DNA of 64,000 nucleotides from Plantibacter sp. PA-3-X8 (GTDB lineage: Bacteria > Actinomycetota > Actinomycetes > Actinomycetales > Microbacteriaceae): positions 4,018,090-4,082,089 of the forward strand of contig NZ_CP033107.1 of assembly GCF_003856975.1 (NCBI RefSeq), read 5' to 3'. The notes below the pieces were generated by a model that ran no database searches, was not told where the DNA came from, and saw nothing but the letters and a program-made list of their open reading frames with translations. Position 1 is the stretch's first letter, and every line of letters starts with the position of its first letter. A program made the position numbers and the translations under genes. This document shows positions 16,310-24,935 of the stretch, one piece after another.

Positions 16310-19188
16310 CCGACACCACCGCCACCCCTGTGAACGACATCGACCCCGACGCGAGCGTCCAGGACCTCCTCGAGGAGGCCGACACCCTGCCGTGTGGTCC
16401 CGCCGAGCGCGCCCTGCTCGACGAGGCACTCCGGCGAGCTGAGGCCGCCGGCGACGAGGAGGCCGCGTACGCGACCCGCATGCGGTTGACCCAGTCGGCA
16501 CACATGACGGGCGACACCGACGCCATGTTCAGCTCCTTCGGCTGGTGCGTCGGCAAGCACGACGCGGACCCGGAGCGCTTCCCGATCACGGTCGACGGCT
16601 GCGACCTGCTGTTCCAGTACAAGTGGATGGCCGGCCGGCTGTCGACGAACCCGACGTTCTCGCTCGCGCAGATCGAGGCGATGCACGAGGACATGCGGGC
16701 GAGGTACGCGGCAGCGGGCGCCACGATGAGCGGCGTGGTGCAGTCGCAGTTCCACATCGCGACGGTGACCGGTCGCCTCGACGAGGCCGCCGCGTTCCTG
16801 GAACGCCGCTCGACCATCGAGGGCGACCGCTACAGCCACTGCGAAGCGTGCGTGCGCAATGAGGACGCCTGGTTCCACCAGCTCCGCGGGCACGACGACG
16901 ACGCGATCCGGATCTACGACGAGATGTTCGAGAACCGCATGAGCTGTGGCGAGGAGCCGGAGACGAGCGAGGCACAGGCGCTCCTCCCCTACCTCCGCGC
17001 CGGCCGGTTCGACGATGCCAAGGCGGCGCACCAGCGCAGCTACCGGGTCGCCCGTTCCAACGCCGACGGGTTCGGCATCATCGCCGACCACCTCGTGTTC
17101 TGCGCCGTCACGGGCAACGAGGCGCGCGGCCTGGCGATGCTCGAACGCCACCTGCCGGCCCTCGTCAACGACCCCATCAACCTGTCCGGGCACGCCGACG
17201 GGCTCATCGCGGTCGGCGTCCTGCTGGATGCCGTCGCCCGAGCCGGTCACGGTGATCTGCCCGTCCGCGGTGCCAACGCCCCGGACCTTGCCCGGTACCT
17301 CGGCACCGAGTCGACCGACGCCGCCGACTGGACCGTCAGCGCGGTCGCGGCGCGCGCCTGGGCAGCAGCCGAGCATCTGACCCGCGCCTTCGACGAACGC
17401 AACGGCAACGGCTTCCGCACCGAGCGGCTCGAGGCCGCGCGGGCACTCGCGACGGAACACTGGGACCTCCCGCTGTCGGTCGAGGGGTTCGCAGCCCCGG
17501 TCGCCGAGCCGGAACCGGCGACCACGGCCGCCGAGTGGCGCGAACGGACCTCCGCGCTCCTGCAGAGCGCCGACCCACGCGGTGCGATCGTCGCCGCCGA
17601 GCAGGGCCTCGCGCTCCTCGCGGACGACGCGGATCCCGACGAGAACCTCCGCGCCGGGCTCCTCGGCGCGATCGCGCAGGCAGCGGTCATCGAGGGTGAC
17701 GACGACCGCACGAGCGGGGCCTGGGCCGACCGCGACACCGCGCTCCGTGCGGCAGGACGCATCGCGGTCGCCGACGTCGAGGCACGCTTCGGTGTGGCCC
17801 TCCTCGGCACGGCGACCGAGGACCGGCTCACCCTCCTGCTCGCCGAGCTCGACGACGCCCGTCTCGTCCCCGTCGACGCGGACCGGCTCATCCACACGCT
17901 CGTCGTCACCGCACGCCATGCGTTCGAGCTGGCGGGAGCGCAGACCGAGCAGGAGTCCGCGGAACGGTTCATGGGGATCGCCGACCGGCTCGCCGGTGAG
18001 GCCGTGCTCGCCGCCGCGGTCGACGACCCGGGCGAGGCAGGCCCGCCGGCCCGTCTCCTGCACGCGCACCTCTTCGCCGTGACCGGCCGGATCGAGGAGG
18101 CGGCAGAGCTTCTCGACCCACTCCTCGAGCCCGGGCAGCGGGCGTCGGTCCGCCTCCCCGCACTGACGCTCCGCACCCGGATGCTCGGCGGGGCCGGGGC
18201 CTTCGCCGAAGGGGTCGCGCTCGCCGACGAACTCGTCGCCCTCCAGACACTCCTCGGCAACCGGCTCGGCATCATCCAGGCGTGCTCCCTCTCGGCGGCC
18301 CTCCTGAGCGACGCCGACCGTGACCGCGAGGCCGCGGCCCGCATGCAGCTGGCGATCACCCACGCGAAGCGGGCGGAGTACGACGACCTCGACTCGCTCA
18401 CCCTCCAACTCGCGCAGTACCTCCAGTTCGCGGGCGATGCCGCCACGGCGCTCGAGCACTACGACGAGGTCTACCAGGCGAAGCGCGAGCACGCCGCGCC
18501 GGGTGAGCTCGCGGACCTGCTCGCCAACATGGGCGAGGCCGCGCGCATGATCGGCGAACACGGCATGGCGTACGGCGTGTGGCGCGCAGCGATCGACGAC
18601 GCCGCGTCCGTCGGGAACGACCAGGTGGTCATCCGCTCCGGCTTCGGGTTGAGCACGCTCCTCGTCCAGTTCGAGGACGACGACGCGATCGAGGTCATCG
18701 ACCAGGCCCTCGCCGCCGCTCGCCGGCTGGGCGACCCGCAGCTCCTCGTCCAGGCACTCCAGCGTGCGGCGAGCGCACGGGCGGCCTTCGGCGACGACAC
18801 CGGGCTGCCGCTCTACTCGGAGGCTCGTGACATCGCCTCGGCGCACGAGGCCGCGTGGCTCGTGGCCGACATCACCGATTCGGAGGCCCGCTCGCTCGGT
18901 GCGCTCGGACGCGCCGACGACGCGACGGCGACGGCTCGGCTCGCCGCGGCGGGGTTCGTGGCCGCCGGCGACGAGAACGGCGCGGCGGTGGCCGAGGTGT
19001 TCGCGGCGAGGTCGCGGGTCGCCGTCGACGACCACGCCGGTGCCGTCGACCTGTTCCGTTCGGCTCGCGGACGCCTGCCTGCCGGCTCGCCCGACTGGAC
19101 GACGGTCACGGCCGAACTCGCGGACGCGCACGAGCGCTTGGAGCAGCACACCGATGCGGCACTGCTGCGGGCCGAGATCGAGGAGTGA
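16306..19188 (+). CDS. Large tetratricopeptide-repeat protein, partner of HSP90-like ATPase
   Basis: This 960-residue acidic protein is built almost entirely of helical pairs with TPR-like alternation of Ala, Leu, Asp and Arg. Examples are AALEHYDEVYQAKREHAAPGELADLLANMGEAARMIGEHGMAYGVWRAA around residues 710-765 and further repeats to the C-terminus. There are no membrane segments, signal peptide or enzymatic motif. A Cys pair (HCEACVRNEDAWF, about residues 181-193) stands out. The ATG overlaps the HSP90 stop by four bases, so the two proteins are made together and probably interact. In eukaryotes TPR proteins are standard HSP90 cochaperones, but a bacterial equivalent is inference. Confidence 0.85.
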   Translation: MTDTTATPVNDIDPDASVQDLLEEADTLPCGPAERALLDEALRRAEAAGDEEAAYATRMRLTQSAHMTGDTDAMFSSFGWCVGKHDADPERFPITVDGCDLLFQYKWMAGRLSTNPTFSLAQIEAMHEDMRARYAAAGATMSGVVQSQFHIATVTGRLDEAAAFLERRSTIEGDRYSHCEACVRNEDAWFHQLRGHDDDAIRIYDEMFENRMSCGEEPETSEAQALLPYLRAGRFDDAKAAHQRSYRVARSNADGFGIIADHLVFCAVTGNEARGLAMLERHLPALVNDPINLSGHADGLIAVGVLLDAVARAGHGDLPVRGANAPDLARYLGTESTDAADWTVSAVAARAWAAAEHLTRAFDERNGNGFRTERLEAARALATEHWDLPLSVEGFAAPVAEPEPATTAAEWRERTSALLQSADPRGAIVAAEQGLALLADDADPDENLRAGLLGAIAQAAVIEGDDDRTSGAWADRDTALRAAGRIAVADVEARFGVALLGTATEDRLTLLLAELDDARLVPVDADRLIHTLVVTARHAFELAGAQTEQESAERFMGIADRLAGEAVLAAAVDDPGEAGPPARLLHAHLFAVTGRIEEAAELLDPLLEPGQRASVRLPALTLRTRMLGGAGAFAEGVALADELVALQTLLGNRLGIIQACSLSAALLSDADRDREAAARMQLAITHAKRAEYDDLDSLTLQLAQYLQFAGDAATALEHYDEVYQAKREHAAPGELADLLANMGEAARMIGEHGMAYGVWRAAIDDAASVGNDQVVIRSGFGLSTLLVQFEDDDAIEVIDQALAAARRLGDPQLLVQALQRAASARAAFGDDTGLPLYSEARDIASAHEAAWLVADITDSEARSLGALGRADDATATARLAAAGFVAAGDENGAAVAEVFAARSRVAVDDHAGAVDLFRSARGRLPAGSPDWTTVTAELADAHERLEQHTDAALLRAEIEE

Positions 19189-19192
19189 TCGG

Positions 19193-19231
19193 GACCGTCC
19201 TCAGCGCGCCGACGGCACCGCGAGGACGGTC
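19193..19231. terminator. Probable bidirectional terminator hairpin
   Basis: GACCGTCCTC (19193-19202) and its exact reverse complement GAGGACGGTC (19222-19231) flank a 19-base loop, followed on the + strand by TTCCG. It lies between the convergent TPR and cyclase-family genes. Confidence 0.5.
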
Positions 19232-19243
19232 TTCCGACCGCGC

Positions 19244-20224
19244 CTAGGGCAGTCGCGCGAAGGCGCGGACGGGGAAGGTCGCGAAGTCCTCGACGAGCGG
19301 CGGCGTCGCGGTGAAGGCAGCGCCGCTCGCGGGGAGCTGCTCGAGGCCGGTGAGGTGCTCGACCACCTGGATCCCGGCTTCGAGGAGCAGCGAGTGGGCC
19401 GGACGCGCGCCACCGGATCCCGGCTCGGTGTCGTCGATGTTGATGGAGTCGATGCCGACCAGCACCACGCCCTGCTCGACGAGGTACCGCACCCCGTCCT
19501 CGGCGAGGTAGGGAGCGTCCTTCGTGTAGGCCTCGGTCGCGAAGTGGCGGTCCCAACCGGTGTGCAGGAGGACGGCGGTCCCGCGCAGCTCGCGCTCGAG
19601 GAAGACGTTCGCGCCGATGCCGCGTTCGGTGGAGTCCTGGAGGTGGAACACCTCGGCCGGGAGGTCGACGAGCTGCTCGAGCGTCAGGCTCGCGAGGTCG
19701 CCGCCGCCAGCGTAGCGGTGGTACGGGCTGTCGAGGTAGGTGCCGGTGTTGCCCACCATCTCGATGATGTCCATCGCGAACTCGGTGCCCTCGGCGTACT
19801 TCGGGCGCGAGTCCTCACGCGTGAGGAACGGACGGATCACCGGCTCCGGCAGCCCCGGGTAGGTGCGGAGGCCGGCACGGATCGGGTGGCTGAGTTCGAC
19901 GAGCGCGCCCTCCGGACGGGGGCGCACGGTGTCCGCATGCGCTGCGGCGTCCGGGATCTCGAGTCCGGCCGCCGCTGCCGCCGCCAGGATCCCGCGGGAG
20001 CCCTTGTGCTGCTCGCGCACGATCTCGAGCTTGGTGATGCGGATCTCGCCGACCATCGCGAGACCGAGGTGCGTGACGAGCAGCCGACCGACCTCCTGCT
20101 GCTGCGCCTTCCCCTTCGCCTGCGCGATGGCGGGCGGCAGGTCGAGACGGAAGTCCTCGACGGCGAGACCGCCGCCGTTCAGGAAGTTGACGGCGGCATC
20201 GAGGACGGCGCGTTGTTCGGTCAT
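19244..20224 (-). CDS. Cyclase family protein with altered metal-binding motif
   Basis: This protein of 326 residues has a C-terminal cyclase/kynurenine-formamidase-like domain (from about residue 105, LVELSHPI). In the usual metal motif HxGTHxDxPxH, this protein has N159-T-G-T-Y163-L-D165-S-P-Y-H169: the Asp and last His remain but the first two histidines are Asn and Tyr. A further GTAVLLHTGWDRHF block is intact. The first 100 residues are an extra domain I do not recognise. It starts at the ATG at 20224. The altered motif may define a subfamily with a different metal site or a non-hydrolytic role. Confidence 0.7.
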   Translation of the reverse strand: MTEQRAVLDAAVNFLNGGGLAVEDFRLDLPPAIAQAKGKAQQQEVGRLLVTHLGLAMVGEIRITKLEIVREQHKGSRGILAAAAAAGLEIPDAAAHADTVRPRPEGALVELSHPIRAGLRTYPGLPEPVIRPFLTREDSRPKYAEGTEFAMDIIEMVGNTGTYLDSPYHRYAGGGDLASLTLEQLVDLPAEVFHLQDSTERGIGANVFLERELRGTAVLLHTGWDRHFATEAYTKDAPYLAEDGVRYLVEQGVVLVGIDSINIDDTEPGSGGARPAHSLLLEAGIQVVEHLTGLEQLPASGAAFTATPPLVEDFATFPVRAFARLP

Positions 20225-20370
20225 GCCCTCATTCTGACGGGTGCTGCGAACCCTGCCGAGGGATTCCCGGCCATGGGCCACCGATATCCGGCCATGACCA
20301 TGGGGTTCCGTCGACTGGACGGCTGAGTGCACTCCACAAGCAGCCCTCATGAGGCTTTTGTACACAGGGC

Positions 20371-20409
20371 TTGCATATCACATACCTCATGCCTATCCTC
20401 GATATGCAA
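20371..20409 (+). promoter_or_regulatory. Promoter with flanking inverted operator half-sites
   Basis: TTGCATATC (20371-20379) and its exact reverse complement GATATGCAA (20401-20409) flank a promoter with -35 TTGCAT (20371-20376), a 17-base spacer and -10 TATCCT (20394-20399). The arms overlap the -35 and lie just past the -10. A separate palindrome CCTCATGAGG is at 20344-20353. It precedes the SBP gene of the fucosidase operon. Confidence 0.6.
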
Positions 20410-20449
20410 GGACGGTTGACGAACCCGTCCGCGGACGAGGAGAGCCCCC

Positions 20450-21802
20450 ATGAAGCACCAACGAACCCTGTCGATCGCCGCTGCAGCCGCCACGCTGGCC
20501 GTGCTCTCCGCGTGCACGAGCGACGCCGGGGGCGAGCGTGTCGGTCGCTGCGCGATCGCAGACGAGTTCGCCGCTGGCACGCCGGTCGACGCGACGCCGT
20601 CCGGCGAGATCACCTTCCAGACCACCGCACTGAAGGCCTCGTTCTCCGAGTACTTCACCGAACTCATCGAGGACTTCGAGGCCGCCTACCCCGGCACGAC
20701 CGTCACCTGGGAGGACGACCCTGGCGACGGCAGCTTCGCCACCCGGCTCGTCGCGGACGCGCAGGCGTGCTCGCTGGCAGACGTCGTGAACATGCCGCTC
20801 GCCACCGCCGGCGGGCTCCGCGAACAGGGCTTCCTCGCCGACCTCGACGCCGCGTCACCGGGCATCGGCGACGACTTCATCCCGAGCCTGTGGGACAGCC
20901 TGGTCCTCCCCGGCGACGACCACCACTACGTGCTCCCCTGGTACTGGGGCCTCATCGGCCTCCAGACGTACAACACCGAGCTCATGCAGCGCGCCGGGCT
21001 CGACCCGGAGCAGCCGCCGACCACCTTCGAGGAACTCTTCGACGCGGCCGATCAGGTCGCCGAACGGTCGAACGGCGAGTTCAGTGCCTTCTCCGCGAGT
21101 CTCGGTCTGCGACTCCCGCTCGAGTGGCAGCTGCAGGAGGCCGAGGTCATCGCCGACGACGGTTCGGCGTTCGTCTTCGCCGACGATCCGGCCGTGCAGG
21201 AGTGGACCGAGCGCATGACGCGACTCGCGCTGGCCGGCGGCATCCCGAAGGACTCGATCGCGTCCGACGACGAGCCCACCGCCCTGTTCACCCAGGGCGC
21301 GACCGTCTGGGGCTCACCGAACGCCTCGTCGCTCCGGTACGTGCAGGAGGGCAACCCGGGCGTGTACGAGCACGTGGGCGTCTCGTCCCTCCTCGACCGC
21401 CGCGGCACCGCGATCGCCGAGGTGCAGACCATCGGTGTCCCGAGCACGAGCACCAACCCGGCCACCGCCATAGCTTTCGCGCGGTTCCTCCTCGCCGCCG
21501 AGCAACAGAGCCGCTTCATCAGCGACCCACGCATCCAGAACTTCCCGAGCACCACCGAGTCGCTCGGCATCCCGAAGCTCACGGACATCACCGGTACCGC
21601 ACCCATCGACGAGGCGAACCGTCTCGCCGTCGACCTCGCCGACGAAGCGGAGATCGTCACCATCGTGCAGTGGAGCGACGCGGTCGCGAACGCGGTCAAC
21701 GCCGAGCTCCAGCTGGCGCTCACCGGGAAGAAGGCGCCGCGTGAGGCACTCCAGGCCGCCCAGGACGCGGCCAACCGGGTCATCGGAGCCGACGCTCGAT
21801 GA
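20450..21802 (+). CDS. ABC transporter sugar-binding lipoprotein
   Basis: This 450-residue extracytoplasmic binding protein of the carbohydrate uptake (CUT1) type has an N-terminal signal with lipobox LSAC (Cys22) followed by a family-1 solute-binding fold (SEYFTELIEDFEAAYPGTTVTWED). It captures a sugar outside the cell for the two permeases downstream. GAGGAGAG lies before the ATG. The stop codon overlaps the next start (ATGA). The linked GH29 fucosidase suggests that a fucosylated oligosaccharide is the ligand. No ATPase gene is in the operon, so it probably shares an MsiK-type ATPase, as many actinobacterial CUT1 systems do. Confidence 0.9.
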   Translation: MKHQRTLSIAAAAATLAVLSACTSDAGGERVGRCAIADEFAAGTPVDATPSGEITFQTTALKASFSEYFTELIEDFEAAYPGTTVTWEDDPGDGSFATRLVADAQACSLADVVNMPLATAGGLREQGFLADLDAASPGIGDDFIPSLWDSLVLPGDDHHYVLPWYWGLIGLQTYNTELMQRAGLDPEQPPTTFEELFDAADQVAERSNGEFSAFSASLGLRLPLEWQLQEAEVIADDGSAFVFADDPAVQEWTERMTRLALAGGIPKDSIASDDEPTALFTQGATVWGSPNASSLRYVQEGNPGVYEHVGVSSLLDRRGTAIAEVQTIGVPSTSTNPATAIAFARFLLAAEQQSRFISDPRIQNFPSTTESLGIPKLTDITGTAPIDEANRLAVDLADEAEIVTIVQWSDAVANAVNAELQLALTGKKAPREALQAAQDAANRVIGADAR

Positions 21803-22710
21803 CGACCGCGATCCACCTGAACGGCGCGGCGCGCTATCGACCGCCCTGGGTGCCGCTGCTGTGGTGCGCACCCGCGCTGCTCATGATCACGATCTGGAGC
21901 GTCGGGCCCTTCGTCGGGACCATCGCGCTGTCGTTCACCGACACCTCCCCGCTCGGCATGGGTGGAGCGTTCGTCGGCCTCGACAACTACCGCTCGATCC
22001 TGCAGGACCCCGCGTTCTGGTCCGCGACCGGCAACAGTGTGCTGTACGCGATCATCGCCGTCCCCCTGCTGGTCGTCCTCCCGTTGCTGCTCGCGCAGCT
22101 CGTCCACACCCGACTCCCCGGGATGGGGTTCTTCCGCTCCGCCTACGCGGCTCCGATCGTGGCGTCCGTGGTCGCGGTCGGGCTGGTCTGGCAGAACCTC
22201 CTCGGTGAACAAGGGCCCGTCAACACGGTGCTCCAGCGGGTCGGTCTCATCCAGCAGGCGGTGCCGTTCCTCTCCGAGGGGTCGCTCATCCTGCTCAGCG
22301 CCATCGCCCTCACGGTGTGGCGTGGGCTCGGGTGGTACCTGATCTTCTACCTGGCGGCGCTCTCGAACATCCCTCGCGAGTTGTACGAGGCGGCCGAGCT
22401 CGACGGCGCCGGCCCGACGCGACGGTTCCTCACCATCACGGTGCCGGGCACCCGCCTCACGATGCTCCTCGTCGGGCTCCTCGCCGGCATCGGGTCGCTC
22501 CGCGTGTTCAGCGAGGTCTACCTGCTCGGCGGCGCCACCGGTGGTCCGGGAGGCGAGGCACGGACACTCCCCTTCTTCATCCGCGACGCAGCGCTCGACC
22601 CGATCACCGGGAACGCGGGCTACGGTGCGGCCGCGAGCGTGGCACTCTTCGCCCTCACCGCGGTGTTCGCCGTGCTGGCGCAGCGCTTCGGCGGGGAGCG
22701 GGACGCATGA
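21799..22710 (+). CDS. ABC sugar permease, MalF-type
   Basis: This 303-residue inner-membrane permease has six predicted membrane segments and the EAA-loop motif (YEAAELDGAGPTRRFLTITVPG) that contacts the ATPase. It overlaps the binding-protein stop and the next permease start by four bases each. It forms the channel with its neighbour for uptake of the sugar captured by the 20450 lipoprotein. Confidence 0.92.
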   Translation: MTTAIHLNGAARYRPPWVPLLWCAPALLMITIWSVGPFVGTIALSFTDTSPLGMGGAFVGLDNYRSILQDPAFWSATGNSVLYAIIAVPLLVVLPLLLAQLVHTRLPGMGFFRSAYAAPIVASVVAVGLVWQNLLGEQGPVNTVLQRVGLIQQAVPFLSEGSLILLSAIALTVWRGLGWYLIFYLAALSNIPRELYEAAELDGAGPTRRFLTITVPGTRLTMLLVGLLAGIGSLRVFSEVYLLGGATGGPGGEARTLPFFIRDAALDPITGNAGYGAAASVALFALTAVFAVLAQRFGGERDA

Positions 22711-23585
22711 GCGCGCGCATCGAGCAGTCGCCCGCACGACCGCTCCTGCGGCGTCGGCGTCGGCGCTGGTCGAGGACGACACCGGTGCGGTACGCGCTCC
22801 TGCTCCTCGTCCTCGTCATCTCCGTCGGCCCGCTGCTGTGGCAGTTCCTGTCGTCGCTCAAGGGCTCCGGCGAAGCACTCTTCGGGCGCGACGCCACCCT
22901 GTTCCCACAGCTGCCGACGTTCGACGCCTACGTCACGATCTTCCGGCAGATCCCGATGGACGCCTACCTGACGAACAGCGCGATCGTCTGCGCGCTCACC
23001 ATCGCCTCCCAGGTGGTGCTGCCGACCGCGGCCGGGTACATGCTCTCCCGACGCGGCTGGCGCGGGCGGCGGGTCACCTTCACCGTGCTGATCGTGTCGA
23101 TGGTCGTGCCGTTCGAGTCGATCATGGTGCCGCTCTTCCTCATGACCCAGGAGCTCGGTCTGCTCGACACCCTCGTCGGCGCGTGGCTCCCCGGTGCGGT
23201 CTCCGCGATGAACGTCCTCATCATGCGGGCCTCATTCACGGCGGTGCCCGACGAGATCGAAGACGCCGCGTTCCTCGACGGAGCCTCGGAGTGGCAGCGG
23301 TTCACCGCCCTGTTCCTGCCGTCGTCCATCGGCGCGATGCTGGTCGTCGTCGTCAACTCGTTCATCACCGCGTGGGACGACTTCCTCTGGCCGCTCCTCG
23401 TCCTGCGGAGCGAGTCGTCGTTCACCGTCTCGCTCGGACTCGCACGACTTTCGGCGTCGTCGTTCGGGTTCGACCCCAGGGTCGTGATGGCCGGATCCAT
23501 CATCGCCGTCGTCCCCGTCCTCGTGGTGTTCATCGTGCTGCAACGATGGTTCCACCGAGGCGTCGCAGCAGGAGGAGTCAAGTGA
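22707..23585 (+). CDS. ABC sugar permease, MalG-type
   Basis: This 292-residue permease has a basic N-terminus, about six membrane segments and a C-terminal EAA loop (EDAAFLDGASEWQRFTALFLPSS). It is the second half of the heterodimeric importer. The ATG is within the upstream stop (ATGA), and its own TGA overlaps the GTG start of the fucosidase gene (GTGA). The continuous chain of four-base overlaps through four genes implies one transcript with coupled translation. Confidence 0.92.
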   Translation: MSARIEQSPARPLLRRRRRRWSRTTPVRYALLLLVLVISVGPLLWQFLSSLKGSGEALFGRDATLFPQLPTFDAYVTIFRQIPMDAYLTNSAIVCALTIASQVVLPTAAGYMLSRRGWRGRRVTFTVLIVSMVVPFESIMVPLFLMTQELGLLDTLVGAWLPGAVSAMNVLIMRASFTAVPDEIEDAAFLDGASEWQRFTALFLPSSIGAMLVVVVNSFITAWDDFLWPLLVLRSESSFTVSLGLARLSASSFGFDPRVVMAGSIIAVVPVLVVFIVLQRWFHRGVAAGGVK

Positions 23586-24898
23586 GTCGACAGCCGCACC
23601 ACCACGAGCATCGTCCCGTCCCGACCGAGGGCCAGTTGCGTTGGCAACAGGACGGCTTCGGCGTGTTCTTCCACTTCGGGGTCAACACCTTCGCCGGCAA
23701 GGAATGGAGCGACGGCACCCTGCCCGCCTCGAGCTTCGATCCGAGCGACCTCGATGTGCGGCAGTGGGTGCGCGTCGCGGCCTCGATCGGCGCCGGATAC
23801 GTCATCCTCACCGCGAAGCATCACGACGGGTTCTGTCTCTGGCCGACCACGACGACCGACTACAGCGTCGCATCCTCACCGTGGCGGGACGGCCACGGCG
23901 ACATCGTGGCCGAGCTCGCAGCAGCCTGTCGCGAAGCGGGTCTCGGACTGGGGCTGTACCTCTCGCCGTGGGATCGCCACGCTCCCGAGTACGCCGACGA
24001 GGCGCGCTACGCCGAGGTGTACGCCCGGCAGCTCACCGAACTGTGCACGAACTACGGCGAGCTCGTCGAGCTGTGGTTCGACGGCGCCGGGTCCGAGGGG
24101 TACACCTACGACTGGCCCGGCATCACCGCCATCATCGAACGACTCCAGCCGCAGGCGATGGTGTTCAACATGGGCGCCCCGACGATCCGCTGGGTGGGTA
24201 ACGAGAACGGTCTCGCCGAAGACCCGGTGCGGTACGTCGTCGACCACACCGACTTCAGCAACTACACCGTCGTCACCAGCCGGTTCGAGGAGGCCCTGTA
24301 CCTGCCGCCGGAGTGCGACGTCTCGATCCGCCGCGGCTGGTTCTGGCACCCGGACGACGAGCCGAAGTCGATGGAGCATCTGCTCGCGATCTTCTACCGG
24401 TCCGTCGGACTCGGCGCGAACCTGCTCCTCAACCTCCCACCCGACACCCGCGGGCTCCTCCCCGACGCCGATGTGGAACGCGTGACCGCCTGGGCCGCGG
24501 AGCGCGACCGCCGCTTCGCGCGGCCGATCCCGGGAACCCTGACCGCCGACGGGTCGACGGTCACCGTCACGTTCGCGGAGCCGGTCACCATCGATCACCT
24601 CCGGCTGCACGAGGACCTCACCGCCGGGCAGCTGATCAACCGCCACGAGGTCCGGACACCGGACGGCCGCACGCTCGTCGAAGCCGGTTCCGTCGGCGTC
24701 TCGAGGGTGCACGTGTTCGAACCGGTCACGACCGATCGGCTGACGATCGGGCTCGTCCCCGACGTCGTCGATGAGGCGGGCCGCTCTGCGGAAGCGCCGA
24801 CACCGATGCTCCTCGCGGTCACCGCGTTCCACACTGGCTCGAGCACCGTCCCCGAGCTGCCGGTCGGGTACGAGGCTCCGACGGAGGCCCCCGACTGA
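23582..24898 (+). CDS. Alpha-L-fucosidase, GH29
   Basis: This 438-residue protein belongs to glycoside hydrolase family 29. The N-terminal barrel shows the family landmarks FGVFFHFGVNTFAGKEW, AKHHDGFCLWP (residues 78-88) and ELWFDGAG, in which Asp167 is the likely nucleophile. A C-terminal beta-sandwich follows from about residue 330. There is no signal peptide, so it cleaves imported fucosides in the cytosol. GTG 23582 is used because it overlaps the permease stop and directly precedes the conserved start. The acid/base residue is not obvious, as is usual for GH29. Confidence 0.92.
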   Translation: MSRQPHHHEHRPVPTEGQLRWQQDGFGVFFHFGVNTFAGKEWSDGTLPASSFDPSDLDVRQWVRVAASIGAGYVILTAKHHDGFCLWPTTTTDYSVASSPWRDGHGDIVAELAAACREAGLGLGLYLSPWDRHAPEYADEARYAEVYARQLTELCTNYGELVELWFDGAGSEGYTYDWPGITAIIERLQPQAMVFNMGAPTIRWVGNENGLAEDPVRYVVDHTDFSNYTVVTSRFEEALYLPPECDVSIRRGWFWHPDDEPKSMEHLLAIFYRSVGLGANLLLNLPPDTRGLLPDADVERVTAWAAERDRRFARPIPGTLTADGSTVTVTFAEPVTIDHLRLHEDLTAGQLINRHEVRTPDGRTLVEAGSVGVSRVHVFEPVTTDRLTIGLVPDVVDEAGRSAEAPTPMLLAVTAFHTGSSTVPELPVGYEAPTEAPD

Positions 24899-24935
24899 GC
24901 CGGCCGCGCCTCGACGCGGAACTAGGCTGGAGGGC

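Noticed and set aside
16186..19149. A 987-codon open frame on the - strand
   Set aside because: It runs fully antisense to the TPR gene, which has TPR-like periodicity and a coupled start. The antisense product is low complexity.
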